A stretch of DNA of 19,629 nucleotides from Prevotella sp. CAG:1092 (GTDB lineage: Bacteria > Bacteroidota > Bacteroidia > Bacteroidales > Bacteroidaceae). Below, piece by piece: positions 1-7,536 of this stretch. The stretch's first letter is position 1; every line of letters starts with the position of its first letter. The stretch is from positions 1-19,629 of the forward strand of contig HF994134.1 in the NCBI GenBank assembly GCA_000436915.1. Direction: 5' to 3'. A program made the position numbers and the translations under genes. Under the pieces are notes generated by a model. That model was not told the DNA's origin. It did no database searches and was given only the letters and a program-made list of their open reading frames with translations.

Positions 1-2
1 GC

Positions 3-1127
3 GCCCAGGGTTGCATCGACGGTATACTGCAGCAGATAGAAGACAACAACCCCACTCTATCTGCCTTGCGCAAGGCTACTGAGGCAACAAAGATAGGCAA
101 CCATACTGGTCTCGCACTTGAAGACCCAGAAGTAGACTTCGCATATCTATGGGGTTCACCACGCTCTGTGGGCAACAGAAAAAACATCGAAGTATCGCAG
201 AGCTTCGATATGGCAACCCTAACAGGCGCTAAGCGACGCATGGCTAAAGAGCAAGATGCTATGGCTGACTACCAATACAAAGTAGACCGCCAAGAGATAT
301 TGCTCTATGCGCGACAGCTGTGTATAGACATTATATATTATAATGCCATGCACAACAACCTTGCCACCCGACTGGAGTATGCTGAGCAGAATGCTAAATT
401 GCAGAAGCAACGTCTCGACAAGGGCGAAGGTACACAAGTAGAATATAACACCACCATGATGGAACTTGCTGCTGCTAAAGTGGCGCTAAAGAATAATGAT
501 ACAGACCGCGACGCAGCCTTGATATCATTACAAAGTCTCAATGGTGGCAACGCAATATCTCTCACCACAGCCACCTTCCCTGCAGTCTCCATTCCTTCCG
601 ACTTCAAGTCGTGGTATGCAGAGGCTGAAACAAAGAGTCCTGCATTGGCATACGCAAGACAGGAAGCAGAAGTGGCAAACCGTCAAGTTGCCATAACTCG
701 TGCCGACGGCATGCCTAAGCTCACTGCTGGTTTCACAGGCGAATATATCAACGACGAAAACCTCAGTGGCTTCTCTGTAAGAATGACAATACCACTATGG
801 AGCAATAAAAATAAGGTGAAACAGGCTAAAGCAGAGGCGGTGGCAGCAAAAGCAAAGGTGGCAGATGCTAAACTGCAGTTCTATTACAACTTGCAGTCGC
901 TATATCAGCGCCAAGCTGGTCTGCACGAAGTGGCAGAAGCCTACAATCAGACCGTAAACACCTCTAACAATATGCCACTGCTGAAAAAAGCGCTCAACGA
1001 AGGTGCTATAAGCGTCACAGCTTATATTACAGATCTTCGCACCTACTATGAGCTAAAGGCACAACATCTTGATGCCACACGCTCTTGGCACAAGGCTGTA
1101 GCAGAATTGTTGGCTATAACAATGTAA
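3..1127 (+). CDS. TolC-family outer-membrane efflux protein, 5' end missing
   Basis: The reading frame is open from base 3 and runs 374 codons to a TAA, so the start and signal peptide lie upstream of the window. The visible N-terminal part carries the TolC-like stretch NNPTLSALRK followed by the pattern GLALEDPEVDFAYLWG seen in Bacteroidetes CusC/TolC-type proteins. Long Ala/Gln/Lys-rich helices then follow in the two-fold repeated OEP arrangement, one around the EYAEQNAKLQKQRLDKGEG region and one around KVKQAKAEAVAAKAKVADAK. The family forms trimeric channels that take substrates from inner-membrane pumps across the outer membrane. Pump and adaptor genes would be expected upstream, outside the window, so the substrate cannot be told. 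A good hairpin terminator follows. A TTG at 66 could be misread as a start, but the homologous frame continues upstream of it. Confidence 0.88.
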   Translation, partial: AQGCIDGILQQIEDNNPTLSALRKATEATKIGNHTGLALEDPEVDFAYLWGSPRSVGNRKNIEVSQSFDMATLTGAKRRMAKEQDAMADYQYKVDRQEILLYARQLCIDIIYYNAMHNNLATRLEYAEQNAKLQKQRLDKGEGTQVEYNTTMMELAAAKVALKNNDTDRDAALISLQSLNGGNAISLTTATFPAVSIPSDFKSWYAEAETKSPALAYARQEAEVANRQVAITRADGMPKLTAGFTGEYINDENLSGFSVRMTIPLWSNKNKVKQAKAEAVAAKAKVADAKLQFYYNLQSLYQRQAGLHEVAEAYNQTVNTSNNMPLLKKALNEGAISVTAYITDLRTYYELKAQHLDATRSWHKAVAELLAITM

Positions 1128-1135
1128 TAAATAAT

Positions 1136-1177
1136 CTTCCTCACCTCAGAAAAATGGGGCGAGGAAGTTTTTTTATT
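1136..1177 (+). terminator. Intrinsic terminator after the TolC-like gene
   Basis: The arm CTTCCTC (1136-1142) pairs with GAGGAAG (1161-1167). The stem continues past an A/C mismatch with CCTC against GGGG, and a run of seven T follows (1168-1174). It sits just after the TAA of the TolC-like gene and separates it from the lrgA-like gene. Confidence 0.85.
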
Positions 1178-1189
1178 AGATAATATTAT

Positions 1190-1197
1190 TACCTTTG
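1190..1197 (+). promoter_or_regulatory. Candidate -7 box of the lrgAB-like promoter
   Basis: TACCTTTG matches the Bacteroidetes TAnnTTTG -7 consensus and would put the transcript start near 1202, about 50 bases before the ATG at 1253. No clean TTTG -33 box is present; the expected place falls in the T-run of the preceding terminator. Confidence 0.5.
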
Positions 1198-1252
1198 CAC
1201 CCGAATAAGAATAATACGATAATTTGTGGGATAACAAGACAATAGGAAAAAT

Positions 1253-1648
1253 ATGGTTAGACAATGTTTCATCCTCTTTGGATGCATGGCTTTGGGTGAG
1301 CTGGTTACAACGCTCACAGGAGTGAAACTGCCTTCGAGTATCATCGGTATGCTATTGCTTACACTGCTACTGAAGGTAAAGGTAATAAAACTGGAATGGG
1401 TAAGAGGTCTTACTGACTTTCTGATAGCAAACCTCGGATTCTTCTTCGTGCCACCAGGCGTTGCACTGATGTTGCATTTCAACCTTATCAAGGCTGAATT
1501 GGTTCCTATAGTTGGAGCTACATTAGTGAGCACAGCATTGGTGTTGCTCGTTACTGGTCACACTCACCAGGTGGTGGCGAAGGGCGAAAAGAAGATAACT
1601 AACAAGATTAAGGATAAAATAGAGGAAAGGCACAAGAACCATGATTAA
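1253..1648 (+). CDS. CidA/LrgA-family membrane protein
   Basis: This 131-residue protein has about four hydrophobic segments in the first 100 residues and a Lys/His-rich tail. The LrgA/CidA hallmarks are visible: LPSSIIGMLLL at about 26-36 (family G-x-P-x-P-G-s-x-x-G-M pattern) and FFFVPPGVAL at about 63-72. The family was first described as holin-like proteins affecting murein hydrolase activity and autolysis. Later work on plant and bacterial members points to export of small organic acids such as glycolate or pyruvate. Its stop overlaps the start of the lrgB-like gene by 8 bases, the standard LrgA-LrgB pairing, so the two are almost certainly co-translated and act together in the inner membrane. 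The choice between the CidA and LrgA names cannot be made from sequence alone. Confidence 0.88.
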   Translation: MVRQCFILFGCMALGELVTTLTGVKLPSSIIGMLLLTLLLKVKVIKLEWVRGLTDFLIANLGFFFVPPGVALMLHFNLIKAELVPIVGATLVSTALVLLVTGHTHQVVAKGEKKITNKIKDKIEERHKNHD

Positions 1649-2333
1649 GGATATAATAACAAACCAATATTTTCTGCTTGCATTGACCTTTGGCATTTAC
1701 CAAGGGGCAAAGATGTTGCAACGTAAAACGGGCTCTATACTTCTTAATCCTATATTGATAGCTATAGGATTGATAATATTGTTTCTCACCACTTTTAATA
1801 TACCATACGAGACTTATTATGAGAGCGGAAAAATGATTGACTTTTGGCTTAAGCCGGCAGTAGTGGCATTGGGTGTGCCTTTGTATTTGCAGTTGTCGCA
1901 GATAAAGAAGCAGTTTTTGCCAATCTTGGCATCGCAGATGATGGGATGTATAGTAGGAATAGTTAGCGTAGTGATAACAGCGCGACTGCTTGGAGCATCG
2001 CATGCTGTAGTGGTATCATTGGCAAGTAAATCGGTGACTACTCCTATTGCTATGGAGGTGACGCAGGCGCTTGGCGGTATTCCATCGCTTACTGCAGCCA
2101 TCGTGGTAATAACTGGTCTGATAGGTGGTGTGGCTGGATTTAAGATTATGTCGGTAGGTCATATCAACAATCCTATGGCTAAAGGCTTGTCTATGGGTGC
2201 GGCTTCGCATGCTGTAGGTACATCTGTAGCTATGGAGCGCGACGAGTTTGTGGGTGCTTATGCCAGCTTGGGTCTTACGCTTAATGGCATCCTCACTGCA
2301 TTGCTCACACCTACGGTAGTGGCATGGCTGTAG
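1641..2333 (+). CDS. LrgB-family membrane protein
   Basis: This 230-residue polytopic protein has the usual length for LrgB/CidB. Recognisable conserved stretches are LNPILIA at 35-41, LKPAVVALGVPLY at 70-82, SLASKSVTTPIAMEV at about 126-140 and GLSMGAASHAVGTSVAME at 182-199. The last two are the core of the family. It is the partner of the LrgA-like protein encoded just upstream (8-base overlap, ATG inside the end of the previous gene), and together they probably form one membrane complex for metabolite export or control of autolysis. A purine-rich tract begins directly after its TAG stop. No LytSR-type regulator lies next to it in the window. Confidence 0.92.
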   Translation: MIKDIITNQYFLLALTFGIYQGAKMLQRKTGSILLNPILIAIGLIILFLTTFNIPYETYYESGKMIDFWLKPAVVALGVPLYLQLSQIKKQFLPILASQMMGCIVGIVSVVITARLLGASHAVVVSLASKSVTTPIAMEVTQALGGIPSLTAAIVVITGLIGGVAGFKIMSVGHINNPMAKGLSMGAASHAVGTSVAMERDEFVGAYASLGLTLNGILTALLTPTVVAWL

Positions 2334-2394
2334 AAAGGGAAAAAAGTAAAAGGGTAAAAAGGTAAAAGGTGAAAGGGTAAAAAGTGGAGAAAAG
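2334..2394 (+). repeat. Purine-rich heptamer-like tract A
   Basis: About 60 bases of nearly pure purine on the plus strand, made of degenerate 7-8 base units such as GGTAAAA, GGGTAAAA and GGTGAAA. It starts at the base after the lrgB-like stop codon and ends just before the GH53 promoter. It belongs to the same class as the tracts at 7454, 9627 and 19089. Confidence 0.8.
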
Positions 2395-2395
2395 C

Positions 2396-2426
2396 TTGGG
2401 GGTGTAAGAGAAAAAACGTATTTTTG
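2396..2426 (+). promoter_or_regulatory. Bacteroidetes-type promoter of the GH53 gene
   Basis: A partial -33 box CTTG (2396-2399) is followed by 19 bases and a full -7 box TATTTTTG (2419-2426). The start of transcription would be near 2431, leaving a leader of about 37 A-rich bases before the ATG at 2468. Confidence 0.65.
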
Positions 2427-2467
2427 CAACGTATAATTTCACATAAATCTCCTAACAATAAAAAAAC

Positions 2468-3712
2468 ATGAAACTAAGACATCTACTTATTGCTTTATCT
2501 TTGATGGCAACAAGTGCTTCGGCACAGAAATTCGTTGGTGGCGACATATCACTATTGCCTGAATACGAAAAGGCTAAGGCTTCGTATTTTGATACTAAGG
2601 GTAATAGCATCTCGTCTCCTCTTGAATATTTCAAGCAAGAGGGTATGAACGCTATGCGTCTACGCCTATTCGTTGATCCAAGTAAATATACAGGCAAAGA
2701 CAAGGATGCCAACACTTGCCAAGATATAGAATATATCAAGCCTTTGGCTAAAAGAATAAAGGATGCAGGATTTAAGTTGATGCTTGACTTCCATTTTTCT
2801 GACACATGGGCAGACCCTGCAAAGCAATGGACTCCAGCAGACTGGGCTTCATTGACCGACGAGCAACTATACCAGAAGATTTACGACTATACCAAAGATG
2901 CACTACAGCAGTTGGCTGCTGCGGGTGCTACTCCCGACTTCATACAGACAGGCAACGAGATTAGTTATGGTATGCTATGGGGTAGCCACGATCAGACAAG
3001 TGCATCGCTGAAAAAATGTTTTATGGGAAGCAATGCCAACTGGGCACGCTTCACCACCCTACTTTCTAAGGCTATCAAAGCATGTCGCGAGGTTTGTCCT
3101 GCGGCTAAGATTATCTTGCACACAGAGCGTGTAGCTCAGCCTGATGTAATGACAAACTTCTACAACGAAATGCAGAAGGCTAAGGTAGACTACGATATCA
3201 TTGGCTTGAGCTATTATCCTTATTTCCACGGATATCTTTCTGTTCTCGAAACAGCTATCACTAAGGCTGAAACAACATTCGCTGACAAAGATATTATGAT
3301 AGTAGAGACTGGCTACCCATATGCTTGGGCAGTTCCTGGTTCAACTATCGACTATTCCAAGACTTATTCTTATAGCGACGATGGTCAGGCTGCCTTTACA
3401 AAGGATATGATAAAGATGCTCAACAGGCATCAAAAGGTAACTGGTCTTTTCTGGTGGTGGATGGAATATAATGCCAAGAACACATCGCTCAGCGGATGGT
3501 ATAATGCTCCGCTATTCGATAGTCGCACAGGCAAAGCCACTAAGGCTATGGACATAATGAAGGATTTCGTTGGCAGCAACACTGCTGTCAACGCCATTAC
3601 TTCATCTCCACTTCATGCCTGCAACAATTGGTATACCCTCAGCGGTCAGCGCATAAGCGAGCCTACACAGCGTGGAGTGTATGTGCATGGTGGAAAGAAA
3701 GTGATGAAGTAA
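2468..3712 (+). CDS. Secreted GH53 arabinogalactan endo-beta-1,4-galactanase
   Basis: This 414-residue enzyme has a clear signal peptide (about 1-19, ending ATSASA before QKF). The GH53 barrel follows: GGDISLLP near 24-31, NAMRLRLFVDPS near 61-72, and LDFHFSDTWADP near 106-117. TGNEISYGMLWG at 161-172 contains the likely acid/base Glu164. IVETGYPY near 278-285 contains the likely nucleophile Glu280, and WWWMEYN near 329-335 follows. The family cleaves beta-1,4-galactan side chains of pectin. The last 25-30 residues (WYTLSGQR through GGKKVMK) match the short C-terminal module common on secreted Prevotella proteins, suggesting export by a type IX-like route or a relic of it. No SusC/SusD pair, other glycosidase or hybrid two-component sensor is adjacent, so it appears to be an orphan with its own promoter. 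Confidence 0.93.
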   Translation: MKLRHLLIALSLMATSASAQKFVGGDISLLPEYEKAKASYFDTKGNSISSPLEYFKQEGMNAMRLRLFVDPSKYTGKDKDANTCQDIEYIKPLAKRIKDAGFKLMLDFHFSDTWADPAKQWTPADWASLTDEQLYQKIYDYTKDALQQLAAAGATPDFIQTGNEISYGMLWGSHDQTSASLKKCFMGSNANWARFTTLLSKAIKACREVCPAAKIILHTERVAQPDVMTNFYNEMQKAKVDYDIIGLSYYPYFHGYLSVLETAITKAETTFADKDIMIVETGYPYAWAVPGSTIDYSKTYSYSDDGQAAFTKDMIKMLNRHQKVTGLFWWWMEYNAKNTSLSGWYNAPLFDSRTGKATKAMDIMKDFVGSNTAVNAITSSPLHACNNWYTLSGQRISEPTQRGVYVHGGKKVMK

Positions 3713-3735
3713 GGCTAATGCTTGCCTACTCGATA

Positions 3736-4371
3736 TTATATTTCCAATAGTTTTTTGAAATCATCAATAACATAGTCGGCACCAGATTCTTGGAGGTCGA
3801 CTATGGTTCCATTGCCATAGCTTACACCTACCGCCTTGCAGCCTGCACGCTTACCCATGAGAATATCGAATGATGTATCGCCAACTACGACGGCATCTGC
3901 AGCATCGATATTAAGATATTGAAGAGTTTTCAATACAGGCTCTGGATGCGGTTTGGCATTAACAACATCGTTTGCACTAACGATATACGAAATATAATCG
4001 TTGAGCTCAAAGCGATTTACATATTCTAATAGCGAAGCCTTAGAACGGCTACTTGCTATAGTGACAATGCAACCACGATGCTTCAATTCTTTTATTGTTT
4101 CCACTACATTTGGAAACAAAGGTACAGCATCCTTAGTATTGTTGCGAATAAAAATTTCGGTATATTTTTCTGCACACTTATCCCCCATCTCGCTTGTCAT
4201 GGGGATAAGTTTGGTAAAGGTTTGCTTAAGTGGCAAACCAATCATTGCAGCACATTGCTCTTTGCTACGAAAAGCAAGACCCAGAGCCTCTACCGTCTGC
4301 TGCATAGTAGCTACGATGAGGCTCTGGGTATCAGCCATAGTGCCGTCGAAATCTAATATATATAGTTTCAC
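3736..4371 (-). CDS. HAD-family phosphatase, phosphoglycolate-phosphatase-like
   Basis: This 211-residue protein carries all four HAD motifs. Motif I is LDFDGT (Asp7 nucleophile, Asp9). Motif II is ASSR with Ser107. Motif III is Lys140 in AKPHPEP. Motif IV is GDTSFD with Asp165 and Asp169. An alpha-helical cap follows motif I (about 14-80), and the overall pattern is that of the Gph / beta-phosphoglucomutase subfamily. It would act as a cytoplasmic small-molecule phosphatase; phosphoglycolate is a guess, since substrate specificity in this family is poorly predicted. It lies 21 bases downstream of trpS on the same strand and is probably co-transcribed with it. A 14-base palindrome (AAAAGAATTCTTTT, 4381-4394) falls in the junction. 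The gene converges on the GH53 gene with only 23 bases between them. Confidence 0.85.
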   Translation of the reverse strand: MKLYILDFDGTMADTQSLIVATMQQTVEALGLAFRSKEQCAAMIGLPLKQTFTKLIPMTSEMGDKCAEKYTEIFIRNNTKDAVPLFPNVVETIKELKHRGCIVTIASSRSKASLLEYVNRFELNDYISYIVSANDVVNAKPHPEPVLKTLQYLNIDAADAVVVGDTSFDILMGKRAGCKAVGVSYGNGTIVDLQESGADYVIDDFKKLLEI

Positions 4372-4392
4372 GTGCTATAAAAAAGAATTCTT

Positions 4393-5478
4393 TTACTTGC
4401 TAAACTTCTCGATCTGCTGACGAATGAGTTCCTGATCGTCGAAATAGTCGATGCGCATAGCATGACGTACTTCATCCATTGTCTTAGCTGCTGTTTCGCG
4501 TGCTTGCTCAGTACCCTTGCGAAGGATGTTATAGATTTCAGGGATATCCTTCTCAAATTCTGCACGACGCTGACGCATAGGCTCAAGCATATTGTTGAGG
4601 ATGGTGTTGAGGAACTTCTTGCAAGTACCATCACCAATACCACCACGAACATAATGTTCCTTCAATTCATCGAGGTTGTGATACTCTGGCCAGAAGTTAG
4701 CGAAGTCATCATCGGTGCTGAAAGCCTCAAGATATGTAAACACAGCATTTCCCTCAAGATGACCAGGTTCGTCCATGCTCATACGAGGTTCGCCATTAGA
4801 CATCTTCTTCACCTTCTTCCAAACTTCCTTTTCAGAGTCGCTGATATAGATACAGTTGCCAAGACTCTTACTCATTTTCTCCTTACCATCGGTTCCTGGC
4901 AAGCGACGAGCAGTAGCATTCTCTGGAAGCATAATCTCTGGTTCTACGAGCACAGGAGCGTATGTCTGGTTGAAACGGCGAACGAGTTCGCGAGTAACCT
5001 CAATCATTGGTTCCTGGTCTTCGCCAGCAGGCACAGTAGTAGCCTTAAACAGAGTGATGTCGGCAGCCTGTGAAACTGGATAGCAGAAGAAACCGAGAGG
5101 AATGTTAGCCTCGAAGTTACGCATTTTAATCTCTGTCTTTACAGTAGGGTTGCGCTGTACACGGCTAACGCTGATAAGGTTCATCAAATATGTAGTAAGC
5201 TCAGCGAGCTCAGGAATCTGACTTTGGATGAAGAGTGTGCACTTCTCTGGATCGAGACCAGCAGCAAGATAGTCGAGAGCTACTTCGATGATGTTCTGAC
5301 GAATCTTCTCTGGATTGTCAGCATTGTCGGTAAGTGCCTGTACATCTGCCATAAAAACAAACATCTTATCGAAGTCGCCAGCATTCTGAAGCTGAACACG
5401 ACGGCGCAAACTGCCCACATAGTGTCCGAGGTGGAGTTTACCTGTTGGACGGTCGCCAGTAAGTATAATCTTTCCCAT
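4393..5478 (-). CDS. trpS: Tryptophan-tRNA ligase
   Basis: This 361-residue class I aminoacyl-tRNA synthetase charges tRNA-Trp with tryptophan in the cytoplasm. The N-terminus TGDRPTGKLHLGHYVGS contains the HIGH-type signature (LHLGH, 15-19). KMSKS is intact at 201-205 within GTDGKEKMSKSLGN. The stretch AGEDQEPMIEVTRELVRRFN (151-170) is the tryptophan/ATP-binding region in the longer TrpS subtype. At 361 residues it is somewhat longer than the roughly 330-residue common form. It is preceded by a very good promoter on the minus strand (-33 TTTG at 5546-5549, -7 TACCTTTG at 5519-5526) and followed closely by a HAD gene. No T-box-like leader or tryptophan leader peptide is visible in the roughly 35-base 5' leader. 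Confidence 0.96.
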   Translation of the reverse strand: MGKIILTGDRPTGKLHLGHYVGSLRRRVQLQNAGDFDKMFVFMADVQALTDNADNPEKIRQNIIEVALDYLAAGLDPEKCTLFIQSQIPELAELTTYLMNLISVSRVQRNPTVKTEIKMRNFEANIPLGFFCYPVSQAADITLFKATTVPAGEDQEPMIEVTRELVRRFNQTYAPVLVEPEIMLPENATARRLPGTDGKEKMSKSLGNCIYISDSEKEVWKKVKKMSNGEPRMSMDEPGHLEGNAVFTYLEAFSTDDDFANFWPEYHNLDELKEHYVRGGIGDGTCKKFLNTILNNMLEPMRQRRAEFEKDIPEIYNILRKGTEQARETAAKTMDEVRHAMRIDYFDDQELIRQQIEKFSK

Positions 5479-5518
5479 ATTATATTTTTTTTATTACTTT
5501 TCTTCATTAATTGTGATG

Positions 5519-5549
5519 CAAAGGTAGTGCAAATGAGCGAAATGGCAAA
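5519..5549 (-). promoter_or_regulatory. Promoter of trpS
   Basis: Read on the minus strand, TTTG (5549-5546) is followed by exactly 19 bases and TACCTTTG (5526-5519). This is a full match to the Bacteroidetes -33/-7 consensus. Transcription would start near 5514, about 35 bases before the ATG at 5478. Confidence 0.85.
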
Positions 5550-5565
5550 ACAAAAGCATGTTTTC

Positions 5566-5596
5566 TTTGCAGTTTCAGTCTTTTACATTAATTTTG
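5566..5596 (+). promoter_or_regulatory. Promoter of the envelope-modification operon
   Basis: TTTG (5566-5569), 19 bases, then TAATTTTG (5589-5596), a full consensus match. It predicts transcription from about 5601 and therefore rules out the in-frame ATG at 5558 as the start of the following gene. It lies back to back with the trpS promoter, with 16 bases between the two -33 boxes. Confidence 0.82.
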
Positions 5597-5641
5597 CACA
5601 AAATACCGCATGGTTATTACCATCGAATAAACAGAACACGA

Positions 5642-7474
5642 ATGAAGATTAGGAAAATAATGACATTGCCGCTGGTTCCAATAGCCCGGAACTTCGGTTT
5701 CTTCATATTCATGTATGTATTAGGTGTTGTGTGTGCCATTTGCACACTCCCTAACACCAAAGGCGCAGAGCTGTATAGCAATCTGTGGTTAGAACTTTTT
5801 GCCGACGACTATATAGCCTGTGTGCTACTTTCTCTTATTCCAGGAAAGGTACGCCTATGGATAAAGGCGGTGCTCTACTTCATTTTGTATAGTATTGCCA
5901 TAGCCGACGTTTATTGTTTTAGCAAGTTTGGCTCTACAATAAATCCTTCTATGCTATTGCTTCTTGGCGAGACTGATAGTCGTGAAGCAGGCGAATTCTT
6001 ACGCACATATCTCACACCAGAGATACTGCAAGGTCCTGTGGGCTTTGTGGTAGGAGTTATCATTCTGCATACGGCATGGGGATTGCGCCGAAGAATATAC
6101 AAGCTCTTTGGCTATCGCAGGCGAATGCTGATGCTTGGCAGATGGCATAGATGGAGAGCACGATGGTTTAAGTTGATGCCTGCAGCAGGTATCATTACTG
6201 TGGTATTAGCTATCGTTGCCATAGGAATGAGTTGGAGCAATAAGCAAGGATGTCACAAGTTGATGACAGCAAAGACTGTTGGCGAGATAGAGCATCTGCT
6301 CACACAGACGGGGCATGGCAATATGTATCTTCCTGTATATCGTTTGGCATTCAGCATACGAAGCAACCAGTTGGCTGCAAAACAGATAACGACTCTTATC
6401 GCTGCAGCCGGCAAGGCAAAGGTTGATAGTTGCAGCTATGCTTCGCCATGTATCGTTTTGATAATCGGCGAAAGCTATGGTCGCCACCACTCGAGTCTTT
6501 ATGGTTATGATGTAGATACTAATCCACGACAGAGAAAACTGGAGAAGCAAGGTAGACTGATAAAGTTTACTGATGTGGTATCGCCATGGAACCTCACAAG
6601 CTTTGTTTTCAAGAATATCTTCTCTATGCATGTGGTAGGTCAGAAGGGTGAATGGTGCGACTATCCTATGTTCCCTGAGCTCATGCGCAAGGCTGGATAT
6701 CACGTCACTTTTATCACCAACCAGTTTCTACCTCAAGCCAAAGAGGCTGTATATGACTTTAGTGGTGGTTTCTTCCTCAACAATCCTGTGATGAGTAAGC
6801 AGATGTTTGATTCGCGCAACGATACCTTGCGACCTCTCGACTCAGGATTGCTAAAAGACTATAAGCGAATTAAACCAGAGATTGGCGAACATGAATTCAC
6901 CATCTTCCATTTGCTCGGCCAGCATGTAAACTATCGCCAAAGATACCCTTCTAACCAACGCCATTTCTGGGTAAGCACTTATGATGATTTGCGTCCAGAC
7001 CTTAATGGCAAACAGAAGCGTATTCTTAGCGACTATGACAACGCGACTCTCTACAACGACTCGATAGTAGACCAAATAGTGAAACTATACCAGCGCCGCG
7101 ATGCTGTGGTGATATATATGCCTGACCATGGTGAGGAATGCTATGAGGGCAATCGTGGTTTTATCTGTCGCAACCACTCGTCGGCAATAGACTACGACCT
7201 GGCACACTACGAGTTTGAGATACCTTTCTGGGTATATGTCTCACCTCTATATGCTAAGCGCCATCCGCAGATGGTAAAAGAGATAAAGGCGGCTAAGAAC
7301 AAGAGGTTTATGACCGACGCCGTAGCTCATATGCTTATGCACCTTGCCGGCATCAGCGCTCCCGACTATCATGAAGAGTACGACATCTTGAGTCCAAACT
7401 ACAATGAAATGCGACCACGACTCTTGAAAGGACATACCGACTATGATAAGTTGAGGGAAAAGGGGAAAAGGTAA
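5642..7474 (+). CDS. Phosphoethanolamine-transferase-like membrane enzyme (alkaline phosphatase superfamily)
   Basis: This 610-residue protein has about five N-terminal membrane segments (to about residue 200) and a large C-terminal catalytic domain facing the periplasm. Motifs, numbered from 5642, are as follows. LIIGESYGRHHSSLYGY contains Glu277, a likely zinc ligand. PWNLTSF carries Thr319, in the place of the EptA nucleophile threonine. HLLGQH spans 423-428. MPDHGEE contains Asp495 and His496, and CRNHSS contains His512. The EptA/Cpt family moves phosphoethanolamine from phosphatidylethanolamine to lipid A, core sugars or other glycans; the acceptor here is unknown. The start at 5642 is preferred over an in-frame ATG at 5558, which lies inside the promoter. 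The last residues (LREKGKR) are encoded by the beginning of a purine-rich tract, so the C-terminus may be an acquired tail. It is the first gene of the plus-strand unit. Confidence 0.82.
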   Translation: MKIRKIMTLPLVPIARNFGFFIFMYVLGVVCAICTLPNTKGAELYSNLWLELFADDYIACVLLSLIPGKVRLWIKAVLYFILYSIAIADVYCFSKFGSTINPSMLLLLGETDSREAGEFLRTYLTPEILQGPVGFVVGVIILHTAWGLRRRIYKLFGYRRRMLMLGRWHRWRARWFKLMPAAGIITVVLAIVAIGMSWSNKQGCHKLMTAKTVGEIEHLLTQTGHGNMYLPVYRLAFSIRSNQLAAKQITTLIAAAGKAKVDSCSYASPCIVLIIGESYGRHHSSLYGYDVDTNPRQRKLEKQGRLIKFTDVVSPWNLTSFVFKNIFSMHVVGQKGEWCDYPMFPELMRKAGYHVTFITNQFLPQAKEAVYDFSGGFFLNNPVMSKQMFDSRNDTLRPLDSGLLKDYKRIKPEIGEHEFTIFHLLGQHVNYRQRYPSNQRHFWVSTYDDLRPDLNGKQKRILSDYDNATLYNDSIVDQIVKLYQRRDAVVIYMPDHGEECYEGNRGFICRNHSSAIDYDLAHYEFEIPFWVYVSPLYAKRHPQMVKEIKAAKNKRFMTDAVAHMLMHLAGISAPDYHEEYDILSPNYNEMRPRLLKGHTDYDKLREKGKR

Positions 7475-7534
7475 AAAAGTAAAAGGGTAAAAGAGTAAAA
7501 AGGGAAAAGGGTAAAAAAGTAAAAACTGGGAAAA
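7454..7534 (+). repeat. Purine-rich heptamer-like tract B
   Basis: About 80 bases of degenerate units (AGGGAAA, GGTAAAA, AGTAAAA, GGGTAAAA, GAGTAAAA). The tract begins about 20 bases before the stop of the phosphoethanolamine-transferase-like gene, supplies that stop (TAA, 7472-7474), and runs to three bases before the ATG of the next gene. It therefore forms the whole intergenic leader. Confidence 0.8.
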
Positions 7535-7536
7535 TT

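Noticed and set aside
2016..2458. Phe/Pro/Leu-rich small proteins on the minus strand
   Set aside because: These are translations of the purine-rich tract and of lrgB antisense; low complexity only.
4381..4394. 14-base palindrome AAAAGAATTCTTTT as a terminator or operator
   Set aside because: AT-rich, no loop and no clear T-run tail; it spans the trpS stop within an apparent operon and can arise by chance.
4462..5073. 203-codon open frame on the plus strand opposite trpS
   Set aside because: It lies wholly antisense to a clear trpS with intact signature motifs and shows no recognisable domain.
5558..5641. 28-residue N-terminal extension of the phosphoethanolamine-transferase-like protein
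   Set aside because: The upstream ATG lies inside a full consensus promoter, and the translated extension has no family-like sequence.
6206..6703. 165-codon open frame on the minus strand
   Set aside because: Antisense to the catalytic domain of the phosphoethanolamine-transferase-like gene; no domain, promoter or codon pattern supports it.
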